Positions 15,457-24,234 of a stretch of DNA of 52,108 nucleotides are shown piece after piece. Location: contig JBBTCH010000017.1 of NCBI GenBank assembly GCA_038043245.1, positions 1 through 52,108 of the forward strand, written 5' to 3'. Origin of the DNA: JACPFV01 sp038043245 (GTDB lineage: Bacteria; Pseudomonadota; Gammaproteobacteria; Nevskiales; Nevskiaceae). Numbering within the stretch: the first letter of the stretch is position 1; every line of letters starts with the position of its first letter. A program made the translations under genes and the position numbers. The notes under the pieces were generated by a model. The model was not told the DNA's origin and did not search any database. It was given only the letters and a program-made list of their open reading frames with translations.

Positions 15457-18400
15457 TCATTCTTTTTGCGGTTCTTGTATGGGGCCGAGCCGGCGCCGTC
15501 GCATCAGCAGGTAGGCCGCCGGCACGACGATCATGGATAGCAGTGGCGCGCTGATCATGCCACCGACCATCGGTGCGGCGATGCGCTGCATCACCTCACT
15601 GCCGGTGCCGGCGCCGAAAAACAGCGGCAGCAGGCCGGCAACGATCACCGCCACCGTCATCGCCTTGGGTCGCACGCGCAGCACCGCGCCTTCGACGATG
15701 GCCTCTTCCAGTTCCACGACCGACTGAGGTTGACGACGCTTCACCGCCTGATCCAGATAGATCAGCATGATCACGCCGAACTCGGCGGCGACGCCGGCCA
15801 GGGCGATGAAGCCGACGCCGGAGGCGATCGAAAGATTGTGGCCGAGCAGGTAGATCAGCCAGAACCCGCCAATCAGTGCGAACGGCAAGGTCGCCATGAT
15901 CAACGCGGCCTCAGCGAGATTGCGGAAGGTCAGATACAGCAGCACAAAGATGATGGCAAGCGTGAACGGCACCACCAGCTTCAGGCGTTTGGACGCGCGC
16001 TCCAGATATTCGAACTGACCGGACCAGGCGATGGAATAGCCTGGCGGCAACTGAACTTGTTCGTTCACCACCCGACGCGCTTCAGCGACATACGAGCCGA
16101 GATCGCGGCCGCGGATGTCCACGTAGATCCAGCCGTTGGGGCGCGCGTTCTCGGACTTGATCATCGGCGGGCCATCGGTGATGACCACTTCGGCGACGCT
16201 GCCGAGCGTGATGGTCGCGCCACGCTCGGTGATGATCGGCAGCTCGCGCAAGGCGGAAACCGAGTCGCGCAGCTCGCGCGGGTAGCGGATGTTGATCGGA
16301 AAGCGCTGCAGGCCCTCGACGGTCTCGCCGATGTTCTCGCCGCCAATGGCGATGCGCACGGTGTTCTGCAGAGTCTCGATGTCGAGCCCATAGCGTGCCG
16401 CCGCCAGCCGGTCGGGCCGCACTTCGATGTAGCGGCCGCCGGACACCCTCTCGGAAAATGCTGACGCGGTGCCGTTCACCGACTTGACGACGGTTTCGAC
16501 CTGCTCGCCAATTTTCTGGATGATTTCGAGATCAGGGCCGGCGATCTTGATGCCGACCGGCGACTTGATGCCGGTGGCGAGCATGTCGATGCGGTTCCTG
16601 ATTGGCTGCACCCAGACATTGCCCATGCCGGGGATTTTCAGCGCCGCGTCCATTTCCTCAATCAGCATGTCCGTGGTCAGCCCTTCGCGCCACTCGGATT
16701 TCGGCTTGAGCATCACCGTGGTTTCAACCATCTCCAGCGGCGCCGGATCGGTGGCAGTTTCGGCGCGCCCGATCTTGCCGAACACGCGCTCGACCTCGGG
16801 GAAGGTTTTCAGGATGCGGTCGGTCTGCTGCAGGATTTCCGCACCCTTGGCGGCGGACAGGCCCGGCAGCGCCGTCGGCATGTACAGCAGATCGCCCTCA
16901 TCCAAGGGCGGCATGAACTCGCTGCCGAGTTTTGCAATCGGCCATGCGGTGGCTGCCAGCGCAACCAGGGCAATAACCAGCGTCAGACGCGGGCGCTGCA
17001 ACACGCCGTGAATCACCGGGCGGTAGATCGAGATCAGCGCGCGGTTCAGCGGGTTGGCGGTCTCGGCGATGATCCTGCCGCGGATGAAATACGTCATCAG
17101 CACCGGGATCAAGGTCACCGACAGTCCGGCGGCGGCGGCCATCGCGTAGGTCTTGGTGTAGGCCAGCGGGGCGAACAGGCGGCCTTCCTGCGCTTCCAAG
17201 GCGAACACCGGCACGAACGACAGCGTGATGATCAGCAGCGAAAAGAACAGCGCCGGCCCGACTTCGGCAGCGGCTTCGGCCATCAGGACGAGTTGCTCGC
17301 CCGGCGTCGGCTCCCGCCCGGGATTCGCCTGCCGCCAGTGTTCCAGATGCTTGTGCGCGTTCTCGATCATCACGATGGCTGCATCCACCATCGCGCCGAT
17401 GGCGATGGCGATGCCGCCCAAGGACATGATGTTGGCGTTGATGCCCTGCTCACGCATGACGCTGAACGCCACCAGGATGCCGATCGGCAGGGTAATGATC
17501 GCCACCAGCGCCGAGCGCAGATGAAACAGGAACGCGACGCAGACCAGCGCCACCACCAGGAACTCTTCCAGCAACTTGTTTGACAGGTTCTCGACGGCGC
17601 GGTCAATCAGGGTGGAGCGGTCGTAGACCGGCACGATCTCGACGCCTTGCGGCAGACTCTTCTTCAACTCTTCCAGGCGCGTTTTCACCGCGGCGATGGT
17701 CGCGCGCGCATTCTTGCCCGAGCGCAGCACGATGACGCCGCCGACCACCTCGCCTTCACCATTCAGTTCGGCGATGCCGCGACGGATCTCGGGGCCGATC
17801 TGCACGCGTGCCACGTCGCGCAGCACGATCGGCGTGCCGCTCGCGCCAAGTCCGACCGGAATGCCATTGAAGTCATCGAGGGTTTTCAGGTAACCGCGCG
17901 CGCGCACCATGTACTCGGCCTCGGCCAGTTCCAGCACCGAACCGCCGGCCTCGCCGTTGGCGGCACGCACGGCGGCAATCACCCGCTCCTGCGAGACACC
18001 GTAGGCACGCAAGCGGTCGGGGTCGAGCACGATCTGATACTGCTTGTTGAAGCCGCCGATGGTCGCGACCTCGGCGACATTCGGCAGCGACTTCAGCTCG
18101 TAGCGCAGAAACCAGTCCTGCAGGGCGCGCAGTTCGGCGATGTCATGTTTTCCAGTCGGATCCGTCAGCGCGTATTCGTAAATCCAGCCGACGCCGGTGG
18201 CATCGGGGCCGATGGCGGATTTCGCCTGTGGCGGCAGCCGTCCCTGCACCTGAGACAGATACTCCAGAACGCGCGAGCGCGCCCAGTACAAATCCGTACC
18301 GTCCTCGAACAGCACGTACACATAGCTGTCGCCAAAGAACGAATAGCCGCGCACGGTCTTGGCGTAAGGCACCGACAGCATGGTCGTGGTCAGCGGATAG

Positions 18401-18597
18401 GTGACCTGATCCTCGACCACCTGCGGTGCCTGGCCCGGGTAGGTTGTTTTTATGATGACCTGTACGTCGGACAGGTCGGGGATCGCGTCCAGCGGCGCAG
18501 TCAACGTCGCGTAAGTGCCCCAGGCGACCGTCAGCGCGGTCGCCATCAGCACCAGGAAACGGTTGTGTACGGACCAGTGAATGAGTCTGGCGATCAC
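15457..18597 (-). CDS. cusA: CusA-type Cu(I)/Ag(I) RND efflux pump
   Basis: A 1046-residue inner-membrane RND transporter of the heavy-metal-efflux class, the length of E. coli CusA (1047). The N-terminal start (LIHWSVHNRFLVLM) and the periplasmic porter region match. The three methionine segments that carry copper/silver in CusA are all kept: LLYMPTALPG, PLEMVETT and NRIDMLATG (around residues 570, 620 and 670), which argues for monovalent rather than zinc/cobalt specificity. Its start overlaps the cusB stop by 4 nt. It should form a tripartite pump with the cusB and cusC products. Confidence 0.95.
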   Translation of the reverse strand: MIARLIHWSVHNRFLVLMATALTVAWGTYATLTAPLDAIPDLSDVQVIIKTTYPGQAPQVVEDQVTYPLTTTMLSVPYAKTVRGYSFFGDSYVYVLFEDGTDLYWARSRVLEYLSQVQGRLPPQAKSAIGPDATGVGWIYEYALTDPTGKHDIAELRALQDWFLRYELKSLPNVAEVATIGGFNKQYQIVLDPDRLRAYGVSQERVIAAVRAANGEAGGSVLELAEAEYMVRARGYLKTLDDFNGIPVGLGASGTPIVLRDVARVQIGPEIRRGIAELNGEGEVVGGVIVLRSGKNARATIAAVKTRLEELKKSLPQGVEIVPVYDRSTLIDRAVENLSNKLLEEFLVVALVCVAFLFHLRSALVAIITLPIGILVAFSVMREQGINANIMSLGGIAIAIGAMVDAAIVMIENAHKHLEHWRQANPGREPTPGEQLVLMAEAAAEVGPALFFSLLIITLSFVPVFALEAQEGRLFAPLAYTKTYAMAAAAGLSVTLIPVLMTYFIRGRIIAETANPLNRALISIYRPVIHGVLQRPRLTLVIALVALAATAWPIAKLGSEFMPPLDEGDLLYMPTALPGLSAAKGAEILQQTDRILKTFPEVERVFGKIGRAETATDPAPLEMVETTVMLKPKSEWREGLTTDMLIEEMDAALKIPGMGNVWVQPIRNRIDMLATGIKSPVGIKIAGPDLEIIQKIGEQVETVVKSVNGTASAFSERVSGGRYIEVRPDRLAAARYGLDIETLQNTVRIAIGGENIGETVEGLQRFPINIRYPRELRDSVSALRELPIITERGATITLGSVAEVVITDGPPMIKSENARPNGWIYVDIRGRDLGSYVAEARRVVNEQVQLPPGYSIAWSGQFEYLERASKRLKLVVPFTLAIIFVLLYLTFRNLAEAALIMATLPFALIGGFWLIYLLGHNLSIASGVGFIALAGVAAEFGVIMLIYLDQAVKRRQPQSVVELEEAIVEGAVLRVRPKAMTVAVIVAGLLPLFFGAGTGSEVMQRIAAPMVGGMISAPLLSMIVVPAAYLLMRRRRLGPIQEPQKE

Positions 18598-19934
18598 TTC
18601 GTTGCTCCGGACAATCGTGACAGCACGCCCTGCAGGTTGGCCTCGGAATCAATCAGAAACTGCCCGGAAACCACCACCTCCTCGTCCTCGGCGATGCCTT
18701 CGAGAATCTCGGTCTTGCCGTCGGCCTCGCGGCCGACACGCACTTCCTGCGGACGGAAACGTCCTTCGCCTTCCGCGACAATCACCACGTCGCGCTTGCC
18801 GGTGCGGATCAACGCTGCGCTGGGCACCACCATGCGCTCGACGCTTCCACCCGTGGCCAGGGAGACGCTGGCATACATGCCGGGCTTCAGCAGAAGACCG
18901 GGGTTGTCGAAAGTCAGGCGTGCGCGCAGCGTACGTGCGGCCATGTCCACGGAAGGGTAGATGTAATCCACCTTGCCCTCGAAGATGCGGCCCGGCAACC
19001 CGGCCAGTCGCGCTTCGGCGCGCAGGCCCTGCCGCACCACCGACGCCTGCGCCTCGGGAATCTCGACCTGCACCCAGACACGCGACAGGTCGCTGATGCG
19101 CATCAGCGGCATGCCCGGTTCAGTCTGCCCGCCTTCGCGCGCGTTCAGTTCGCTGACGACGCCGCCGACCGGCGCGGTGATCAGCGCCTGCCGTTGCGCC
19201 TGGCCGGATTCGGCAACCGCGGCAATCTGGGGCTCGCCCATGCCGAGCAGCTTCAGCCGCTCGCGCGAAGCGGCGGCGAGCGTGCCGTCGCCTTTCAAAG
19301 CCAGCAGAAACTCCTGCTGCGCGGCGTACAACTCCGGCGAATACACGCCGGCGATGACCTGACCCCGGCGCACCGGCTCGCCGACCGCGCGCACGTCCAG
19401 CCGCTCGACAAAGCCGGCGACCCGGCTGACCACCGACTGCATGCGGCGCTCGTCGGCGGCGACGCTGCCGGCGGCTTCAAGCCCTCCGGCGAGACGGATC
19501 TTTTCCACTTTCGCCGTGCGCATGCCGAGGTTTTGCGCCATGCGTGGATCAATCGTGACGACACCGGCGCCACCCCCACCTTCATCGGCATATTTCGGAA
19601 CCAGCTGCATGTCCATGAACGGTGACTTGCCCGGCGCATCGAAGCGCTGAGACGGCACCATCGGGTCGTACCAGTACAGCGGCTTTCGTTCATCGGCCAT
19701 CGCTGCCGCACCTTCCTCGCGCTTGGCCAGTTTCATGCCGCAGATCGGGCAGTTGCCGGGCTCGTCCTGCCGTACTTGCGGGTGCATCGGGCAGGTGTAA
19801 TAGACCTCGCCCTCGGCATTGGTCATCTGCATCAACTCGTGTTGGTGCGGCGCCATCTGTTTGGCATACCAGGCGCCGCCACCCGCAAACGCGGCGACCA
19901 GAACTGCCCAAAAAATAATTCGTGAGCGTTTCAT
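18594..19934 (-). CDS. cusB: CusB-type membrane fusion protein with heavy-metal-binding domain
   Basis: A 446-residue periplasmic adaptor of a Cu/Ag efflux pump. It has an N-terminal membrane anchor (about 7-24), a short His/Met segment (HQHELMQM), then the heavy-metal-binding domain with YTCPMHPQV and CPICGMKL (about 46-70). The CusB-typical YDPMVPSQRF and MDMQLVPKYADE follow, and then the hairpin, lipoyl and barrel domains of HlyD-like adaptors. Overlaps of 4 nt with both cusC and cusA show tight coupling. Confidence 0.94.
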   Translation of the reverse strand: MKRSRIIFWAVLVAAFAGGGAWYAKQMAPHQHELMQMTNAEGEVYYTCPMHPQVRQDEPGNCPICGMKLAKREEGAAAMADERKPLYWYDPMVPSQRFDAPGKSPFMDMQLVPKYADEGGGGAGVVTIDPRMAQNLGMRTAKVEKIRLAGGLEAAGSVAADERRMQSVVSRVAGFVERLDVRAVGEPVRRGQVIAGVYSPELYAAQQEFLLALKGDGTLAAASRERLKLLGMGEPQIAAVAESGQAQRQALITAPVGGVVSELNAREGGQTEPGMPLMRISDLSRVWVQVEIPEAQASVVRQGLRAEARLAGLPGRIFEGKVDYIYPSVDMAARTLRARLTFDNPGLLLKPGMYASVSLATGGSVERMVVPSAALIRTGKRDVVIVAEGEGRFRPQEVRVGREADGKTEILEGIAEDEEVVVSGQFLIDSEANLQGVLSRLSGATK

Positions 19935-21190
19935 GGCGCATCTCCGGGAGAACCCGGAGCCTCGTGGTTGAAATAGGCGAGCGTGACCTGGTGTTTTGCT
20001 GAATCCAGCTCAAGGTCAAGTTTTTGCAATCGGATATCGAGCAAGGACCGGCGCGCGTCGAGCACCATCATCAGCGTGCTGGCGCCGGCGCCGTAGGCAG
20101 CCAGCGCGGAGTCCAGCCGCTGCTGCGCCTGCGGCAGAATCGTGTTGTCGTAACGTGCGAGGCGCTCACGCAAACGCTGCCAGTCGCCGATGTTGAGCGC
20201 GATCTCGGCGCGGTGCTGACGCAGCCAGTCTTCGCGAAGCTGCGCGGCTTGTTCCTTCTGCCGCAACGCGGCGGCGACACCGCGGTCTTGCCGCTGGGCG
20301 GCAAAAAACGGCAGTCCGACCTCGAACGTCAGTGACGCGTAGTTGGCGAAGTTGGGACGATAACCGTAACCAGCCATCACGCTAAAGTCAGGGGAGTAAT
20401 CTGCACGCGAAAGTTCCAGCGCGGCGTTGGCCACTTCTACCGCTGCGCTTTGCGCAAGCACATGCGGATGGCTTTCCAGCCGCGCGTTCAGCTGTGCTGC
20501 GTCCGGCGTCGGCCAGTCCGGCAGCGTCGCCGCCAAAGGCTGATCCGCCGCCGCGCCGATCCAGCGGCGCAATTGATTGCGCGCATGCCATTCCATCTGG
20601 TGCAGGTTGGCGAGTTGGTCGTTGAGCATTTCCAGCGACACCCGCGCCGCCAGTACTTCAGCCTGGGTGGCACGGCCGGCGGTGAAGGCGATCTGCGCCG
20701 CCTCGACCTGCAAAGACGCCTGCGCGATCGAATCCCGCACCTGCCCCTGCGCACGCTGCGCCTTCCAGGCTTCCAGCCACAGCAGGCCGGTTTCGCGCGT
20801 GATCATCCGCGTCTGCTCGGATCGCTCGGCCTCAAGCCGGTCGGCCTCACGGTCAAAGCGCGCGCCGCGCAGCTCGCGCTTGTTGCCGCCGTAGAACTGC
20901 TGTTTCACGCCGACGATGAACTGGGTATCGCTCTCGTTGGTAAAACTGAACCGGTTCGGCGTACCCACCGTGAGATCGGTCAGCCCGCCGCTCAATACCG
21001 GATCAGGCAGCTGCGCGGCGGAGACGGCCGACTCGCGGGTAGCGGCGACCGCGGCGGATTGCGCTGCCAGCAACGGCTGGCTTTCCAGCGCCAGCAGCGT
21101 GGCACGGGTCAGCGAAAGCACCGCCTCGTCAGCGGCTGCGGGAAACGTGATGAACAGCGCGGCACAGGCTGCGCACAGGGAACGGAACAT
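19931..21190 (-). CDS. CusC-type TolC-family outer-membrane efflux protein
   Basis: A 419-residue TolC-family protein: a signal peptide (about 1-20, TFPAAAD), then two long coiled-coil repeats rich in Ala/Gln/Glu, with LRRWIGA and the AALRQKEQAAQLREDW helix typical of outer-membrane efflux factors. No lipobox cysteine is placed for N-acylation, unlike E. coli CusC. It overlaps cusB by 4 nt and is about 50 nt downstream of the CopL-like gene. It should be the outer-membrane exit duct for the CusBA pump. Confidence 0.92.
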   Translation of the reverse strand: MFRSLCAACAALFITFPAAADEAVLSLTRATLLALESQPLLAAQSAAVAATRESAVSAAQLPDPVLSGGLTDLTVGTPNRFSFTNESDTQFIVGVKQQFYGGNKRELRGARFDREADRLEAERSEQTRMITRETGLLWLEAWKAQRAQGQVRDSIAQASLQVEAAQIAFTAGRATQAEVLAARVSLEMLNDQLANLHQMEWHARNQLRRWIGAAADQPLAATLPDWPTPDAAQLNARLESHPHVLAQSAAVEVANAALELSRADYSPDFSVMAGYGYRPNFANYASLTFEVGLPFFAAQRQDRGVAAALRQKEQAAQLREDWLRQHRAEIALNIGDWQRLRERLARYDNTILPQAQQRLDSALAAYGAGASTLMMVLDARRSLLDIRLQKLDLELDSAKHQVTLAYFNHEAPGSPGDAP

Positions 21191-21243
21191 GGTGCATCTC
21201 CAAAGCTGGAACCACGGGCGGCGGTGAGGCCGCGAAGAACGAC

Positions 21244-21573
21244 TTAGCTTTGGACTGTGATGGGCGGCCGTAGCCGCCGTGTGTGGTTAACCGACAAGCG
21301 CAGCCCGGTGAAGCTTTGCGGCTGCAAATCCGCGCGCACCGGCGCGGCAAACGAAAACGAAGGTGTGATGACGGAGACATGACCGGCGCAAACGCCCACG
21401 CAGCTGCAATCTTCAACACAGCAGGACGTATCCATCGGCATGGAATCCGCGCAGGGCATGCTTTGCTCTGTCTCAACCATCGGCGCCATCGGCTCAACCA
21501 CCGCCGACGCCATACCTTGCGCCAGCAGGGCGACGGCGGCGAACAGGTGGATCAGCGTTCGGCGGTGTTTCAT
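21244..21573 (-). CDS. CopL-like secreted Cys/Met-rich metal-binding protein
   Basis: A 109-residue exported protein with a signal peptide (about 1-24). Next come a Met/Cys-rich stretch (SMPCADSMPMDTSCCVEDC, then CVGVCAGH) and a basic C-terminus ending LRPPITVQS. Small proteins of this shape, with clustered cysteines and an RPP end, precede copper-resistance operons in Xanthomonas and relatives (CopL). It is the first gene of the leftward cus operon, 53 nt upstream of cusC. Whether it acts as a periplasmic copper binder or through its mRNA leader, as proposed for CopL, cannot be told here. Confidence 0.7.
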   Translation of the reverse strand: MKHRRTLIHLFAAVALLAQGMASAVVEPMAPMVETEQSMPCADSMPMDTSCCVEDCSCVGVCAGHVSVITPSFSFAAPVRADLQPQSFTGLRLSVNHTRRLRPPITVQS

Positions 21574-21684
21574 CGTGGATGGGACTCTACGCCCGGCACG
21601 AAGTTCAGTCCAGCGCCGAAAACCGCCTTTTTATGTCTGAGAAGCCGCACCCGCACATGGGCGTTTTTTCCTGCATGCGGGCGC

Positions 21685-24120
21685 TCACTCGGTGAGCAGC
21701 AACGACGATTGGGCGGCAGCCATCACGTCCGCCTCGCAGAACGGCGGCTGCACCCACTGCTTGTTTGAAAACAGTCGTGACTGGTCCGCGTAATGCGGCG
21801 AGGCCGGATTGGTGGACTGCGAATAGGTCAGGATGGTGCGTACGTCCGGACAGGCGCTGTCATCGAACGACACCACCTGCACATAGCTGGAACCGTGACG
21901 GATGTCGGGATAGCCCTCGCCCGGCACCCAGTTCGCGCTGATGGCATTGAAGACACCCACCGTGCCTGGACCACCGTGGATCGGGATTTCCTCGTCTCCA
22001 CGCTTCTCGAACTGCACCCCGCGCAACGGGGCATCGAACGGAAGGTCGGCGCCGTTCAGATCGGCCAAGGCGTCGCCGAAGGACTGGTGCACCAGAGGAC
22101 TCAGCACATTGAGCCCGCCCGGGGTATTGACCGCATCCACCGGATTGAAAGGCGTCAGGTAGATCAACGGATCGAGGCCCTGGCTGCCCTGGCTGCCCTG
22201 CGGAAGGCTCTGCGTGCCCAGCAAACGGCTGGCAAAACGGCGGAACAGCACTGCACCGCCAGAGTCCAGATCATCGCGCAGGTCCCAGGCCGCCAGCGCG
22301 TCACAGGCCCCGCCGACGCTGACCGGTCCGCTCGATGACATCGCGGTGCCGCCCGGATACGCCCGGCACATCGTCACCAGCATGTCGCGCCAGATTTCGC
22401 CCGCGTAGTTGCGGTTGTTGAAAACCAGATCCTGCAGCTGCTGGCGCGTGAATTTGCCGCCGTCCGCGAGCTGCTCGCGGATCATGCGGATGCCGATTCG
22501 CGTACGCAGATTGCGTGGCGCGTTGACGTTGCCAATGATGCGCGCGAACCCCGTCAAGGGCTGTTCCGGATTCGACAGCCAATAGCTGTCGTTGGAATTG
22601 ATCACGTAATCGTCGCGGAACAGGCGCGGCATGTTGGCCGGGCCTATGGTGCCGGCCTGGACCGCGTCGGCATCGCGCGCCCACGCGCAACTGCTGCGCG
22701 AACCATCCAGCACCGGCAGACCGATGGCGGGGAAAGTCGCCTGCCCCAGCTCCGTGCCGCAGGTGCGCGCCAGGGTGTCGGGCACGTTGGGCACCACCGA
22801 GATGTCGGCGTACAGCGCCTTGCCGGCGCGGTCCGAGACGATGGTGTTGACCCAAGGGATGCCCTGAGTGCGTTCGAGCACCGCCAACGCTTCATCGCTC
22901 GTCTTCGCCTGATTCATCTCGAAAAAGTGGTTCAGGTAGCGGAAATTGGCCGCGTTGGCGTCACCCAACGCGAATGCGCGCGCCGGCGTCCAAGGGAATA
23001 TCGGCAGGCCGAAGATGGAGCTGAACATCGGCCCGTAACGGGTGCTGTAGAGCGTGCGCGTGCGCGTCTCCAGCGTGCCGTCCGGCTTGAGCGCCTGCAC
23101 GCTGACCTCGCGCGCGGTCATGGCTTCCGGCTGGCCATCCACCAGGTAACTCGTCGGTGTGCCCGGAACCAGCGTCAGTTCGAATGGCGTGAAGCGGTAA
23201 GCCGCGGACACGGTGTGGCTCCAGGCCAGCGATTCGGTGTGACCAACCAGCACCAGCGGCGCCCCGAACAACGAAGCGCCTGCGACATTGACGCGGCCGG
23301 GAATGATGAGGTGAACCTGATAAAAGCGCTCGGAGCCTTCCCAGGGGAAATGCGGGTTGCCCAGCAGCATGCCGTGACCGTTGGCGGTCGCCGCCTTGCC
23401 CAAGGCGATGGCGTTGCTGCCGATGGCCAGCTCGGCAAAGCCCTTGCGCAAATGCTCGGTCACCGCGGCCGGCGAGTACGCAGCGCCTGGAGTGGGCGCG
23501 CCGGCTGGCGGCTGGGCCTCGAACATGCCATCGAAAGCCACGCCGGAACTGGCCAGCAGGGCCAACTGGTAAAAGCGCCGGTAGGCGTCAATCTCCGTGA
23601 TCGGGCGCACCCAGGGCTGGCCACGACACGTGGCGTCGGGGAGATTGGCTATGCCGACATCGCGCAGATAGCGGTTGTAGCCGGCGACGTAGCCACTGAC
23701 GGCCTGCTTGACTTCGGGGTGCGGACCGGCCGGCGGGGGCTGGGCGAGCAGTGCCTCGATGCGTCCTTCGTCAATGATCTGCTGAAAGAAGAAATCGCTG
23801 CGCAGGTTGTTGACGGTGAGGCCATTGCCCTGGAACACGTAGCTCGCATCCGGACCGAAGAACCGCGAGCGCTGGCCATTGACCGTCACATAGCTGTCGG
23901 CGATGACGCAGAGATTGTCTTGGGCAAAGGCATAGGCATAGCCATAAGCCAGGCTGGGAAAATTTGCCGCCTTAATATGCGGGATACCGAACTCGGTGCG
24001 CGTGATCTCGACGCTGTACGGGATGGCGCTCGCCGGATTGCCGCCGGCCACGGGAGCCGGCGCAGAGCGATTGCAGGCGGCGAGCGAAAAAACCGCCGAC
24101 AGCAGAAATAATTTACGCAT
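21685..24120 (-). CDS. Lipoprotein Ntn-hydrolase acylase (penicillin amidase family, PvdQ/aculeacin-acylase type)
   Basis: An 811-residue precursor with a lipobox (FSLAAC, lipidated Cys16). It belongs to the penicillin amidase family, whose chain is cut autocatalytically to expose an N-terminal Ser. The likely cleavage point is Gly-Ser235 in ELAIGSNAIALGK. The following GMLLGNPHFPWEGSERFYQVHL is split here for length: GMLLGNPHFPWEG, then SERFYQVHL. It matches acylases that remove fatty acyl chains (AHL acylases, aculeacin acylase). The N-terminal TEFGIPHIKA and FAQDNLC segments also fit. Substrate is unproven; quorum-signal or lipopeptide deacylation is the family expectation. It lies near a second, different acylase upstream. 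Confidence 0.92.
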   Translation of the reverse strand: MRKLFLLSAVFSLAACNRSAPAPVAGGNPASAIPYSVEITRTEFGIPHIKAANFPSLAYGYAYAFAQDNLCVIADSYVTVNGQRSRFFGPDASYVFQGNGLTVNNLRSDFFFQQIIDEGRIEALLAQPPPAGPHPEVKQAVSGYVAGYNRYLRDVGIANLPDATCRGQPWVRPITEIDAYRRFYQLALLASSGVAFDGMFEAQPPAGAPTPGAAYSPAAVTEHLRKGFAELAIGSNAIALGKAATANGHGMLLGNPHFPWEGSERFYQVHLIIPGRVNVAGASLFGAPLVLVGHTESLAWSHTVSAAYRFTPFELTLVPGTPTSYLVDGQPEAMTAREVSVQALKPDGTLETRTRTLYSTRYGPMFSSIFGLPIFPWTPARAFALGDANAANFRYLNHFFEMNQAKTSDEALAVLERTQGIPWVNTIVSDRAGKALYADISVVPNVPDTLARTCGTELGQATFPAIGLPVLDGSRSSCAWARDADAVQAGTIGPANMPRLFRDDYVINSNDSYWLSNPEQPLTGFARIIGNVNAPRNLRTRIGIRMIREQLADGGKFTRQQLQDLVFNNRNYAGEIWRDMLVTMCRAYPGGTAMSSSGPVSVGGACDALAAWDLRDDLDSGGAVLFRRFASRLLGTQSLPQGSQGSQGLDPLIYLTPFNPVDAVNTPGGLNVLSPLVHQSFGDALADLNGADLPFDAPLRGVQFEKRGDEEIPIHGGPGTVGVFNAISANWVPGEGYPDIRHGSSYVQVVSFDDSACPDVRTILTYSQSTNPASPHYADQSRLFSNKQWVQPPFCEADVMAAAQSSLLLTE

Positions 24121-24141
24121 GGCAACACTCCTAAGTTATGC

Positions 24142-24225
24142 CGTCATACCGGCGAAAGCCGGTACCCAATCTATGGACGCAACGACGCTACGCGTCGCCT
24201 GGATTCCGCCGGCGCGGGAATGACG
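24142..24225. repeat. Intergenic palindromic repeat (REP/MITE-like)
   Basis: An 84-nt element between the two acylase genes. It is bounded by CGTCAT (24142-24147) and ATGACG (24220-24225). Inside are a perfect hairpin ACCGGC-GAAA-GCCGGT (24148-24163), a smaller GACG-CTACG-CGTC hairpin and a TGGATTCC segment. This is the layout of the dispersed elements of the form GTCATACCGGCGAAAGCCGGTA...GGAATGACG common in many proteobacteria. It is likely non-autonomous and mobilised in trans. Confidence 0.8.
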
Positions 24226-24234
24226 AAGATGAAA

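Noticed and set aside
22927..24111. Open frame of 394 codons opposite the first acylase
   Set aside because: No signal, motif or ribosome binding site. The minus-strand acylase is clear throughout.
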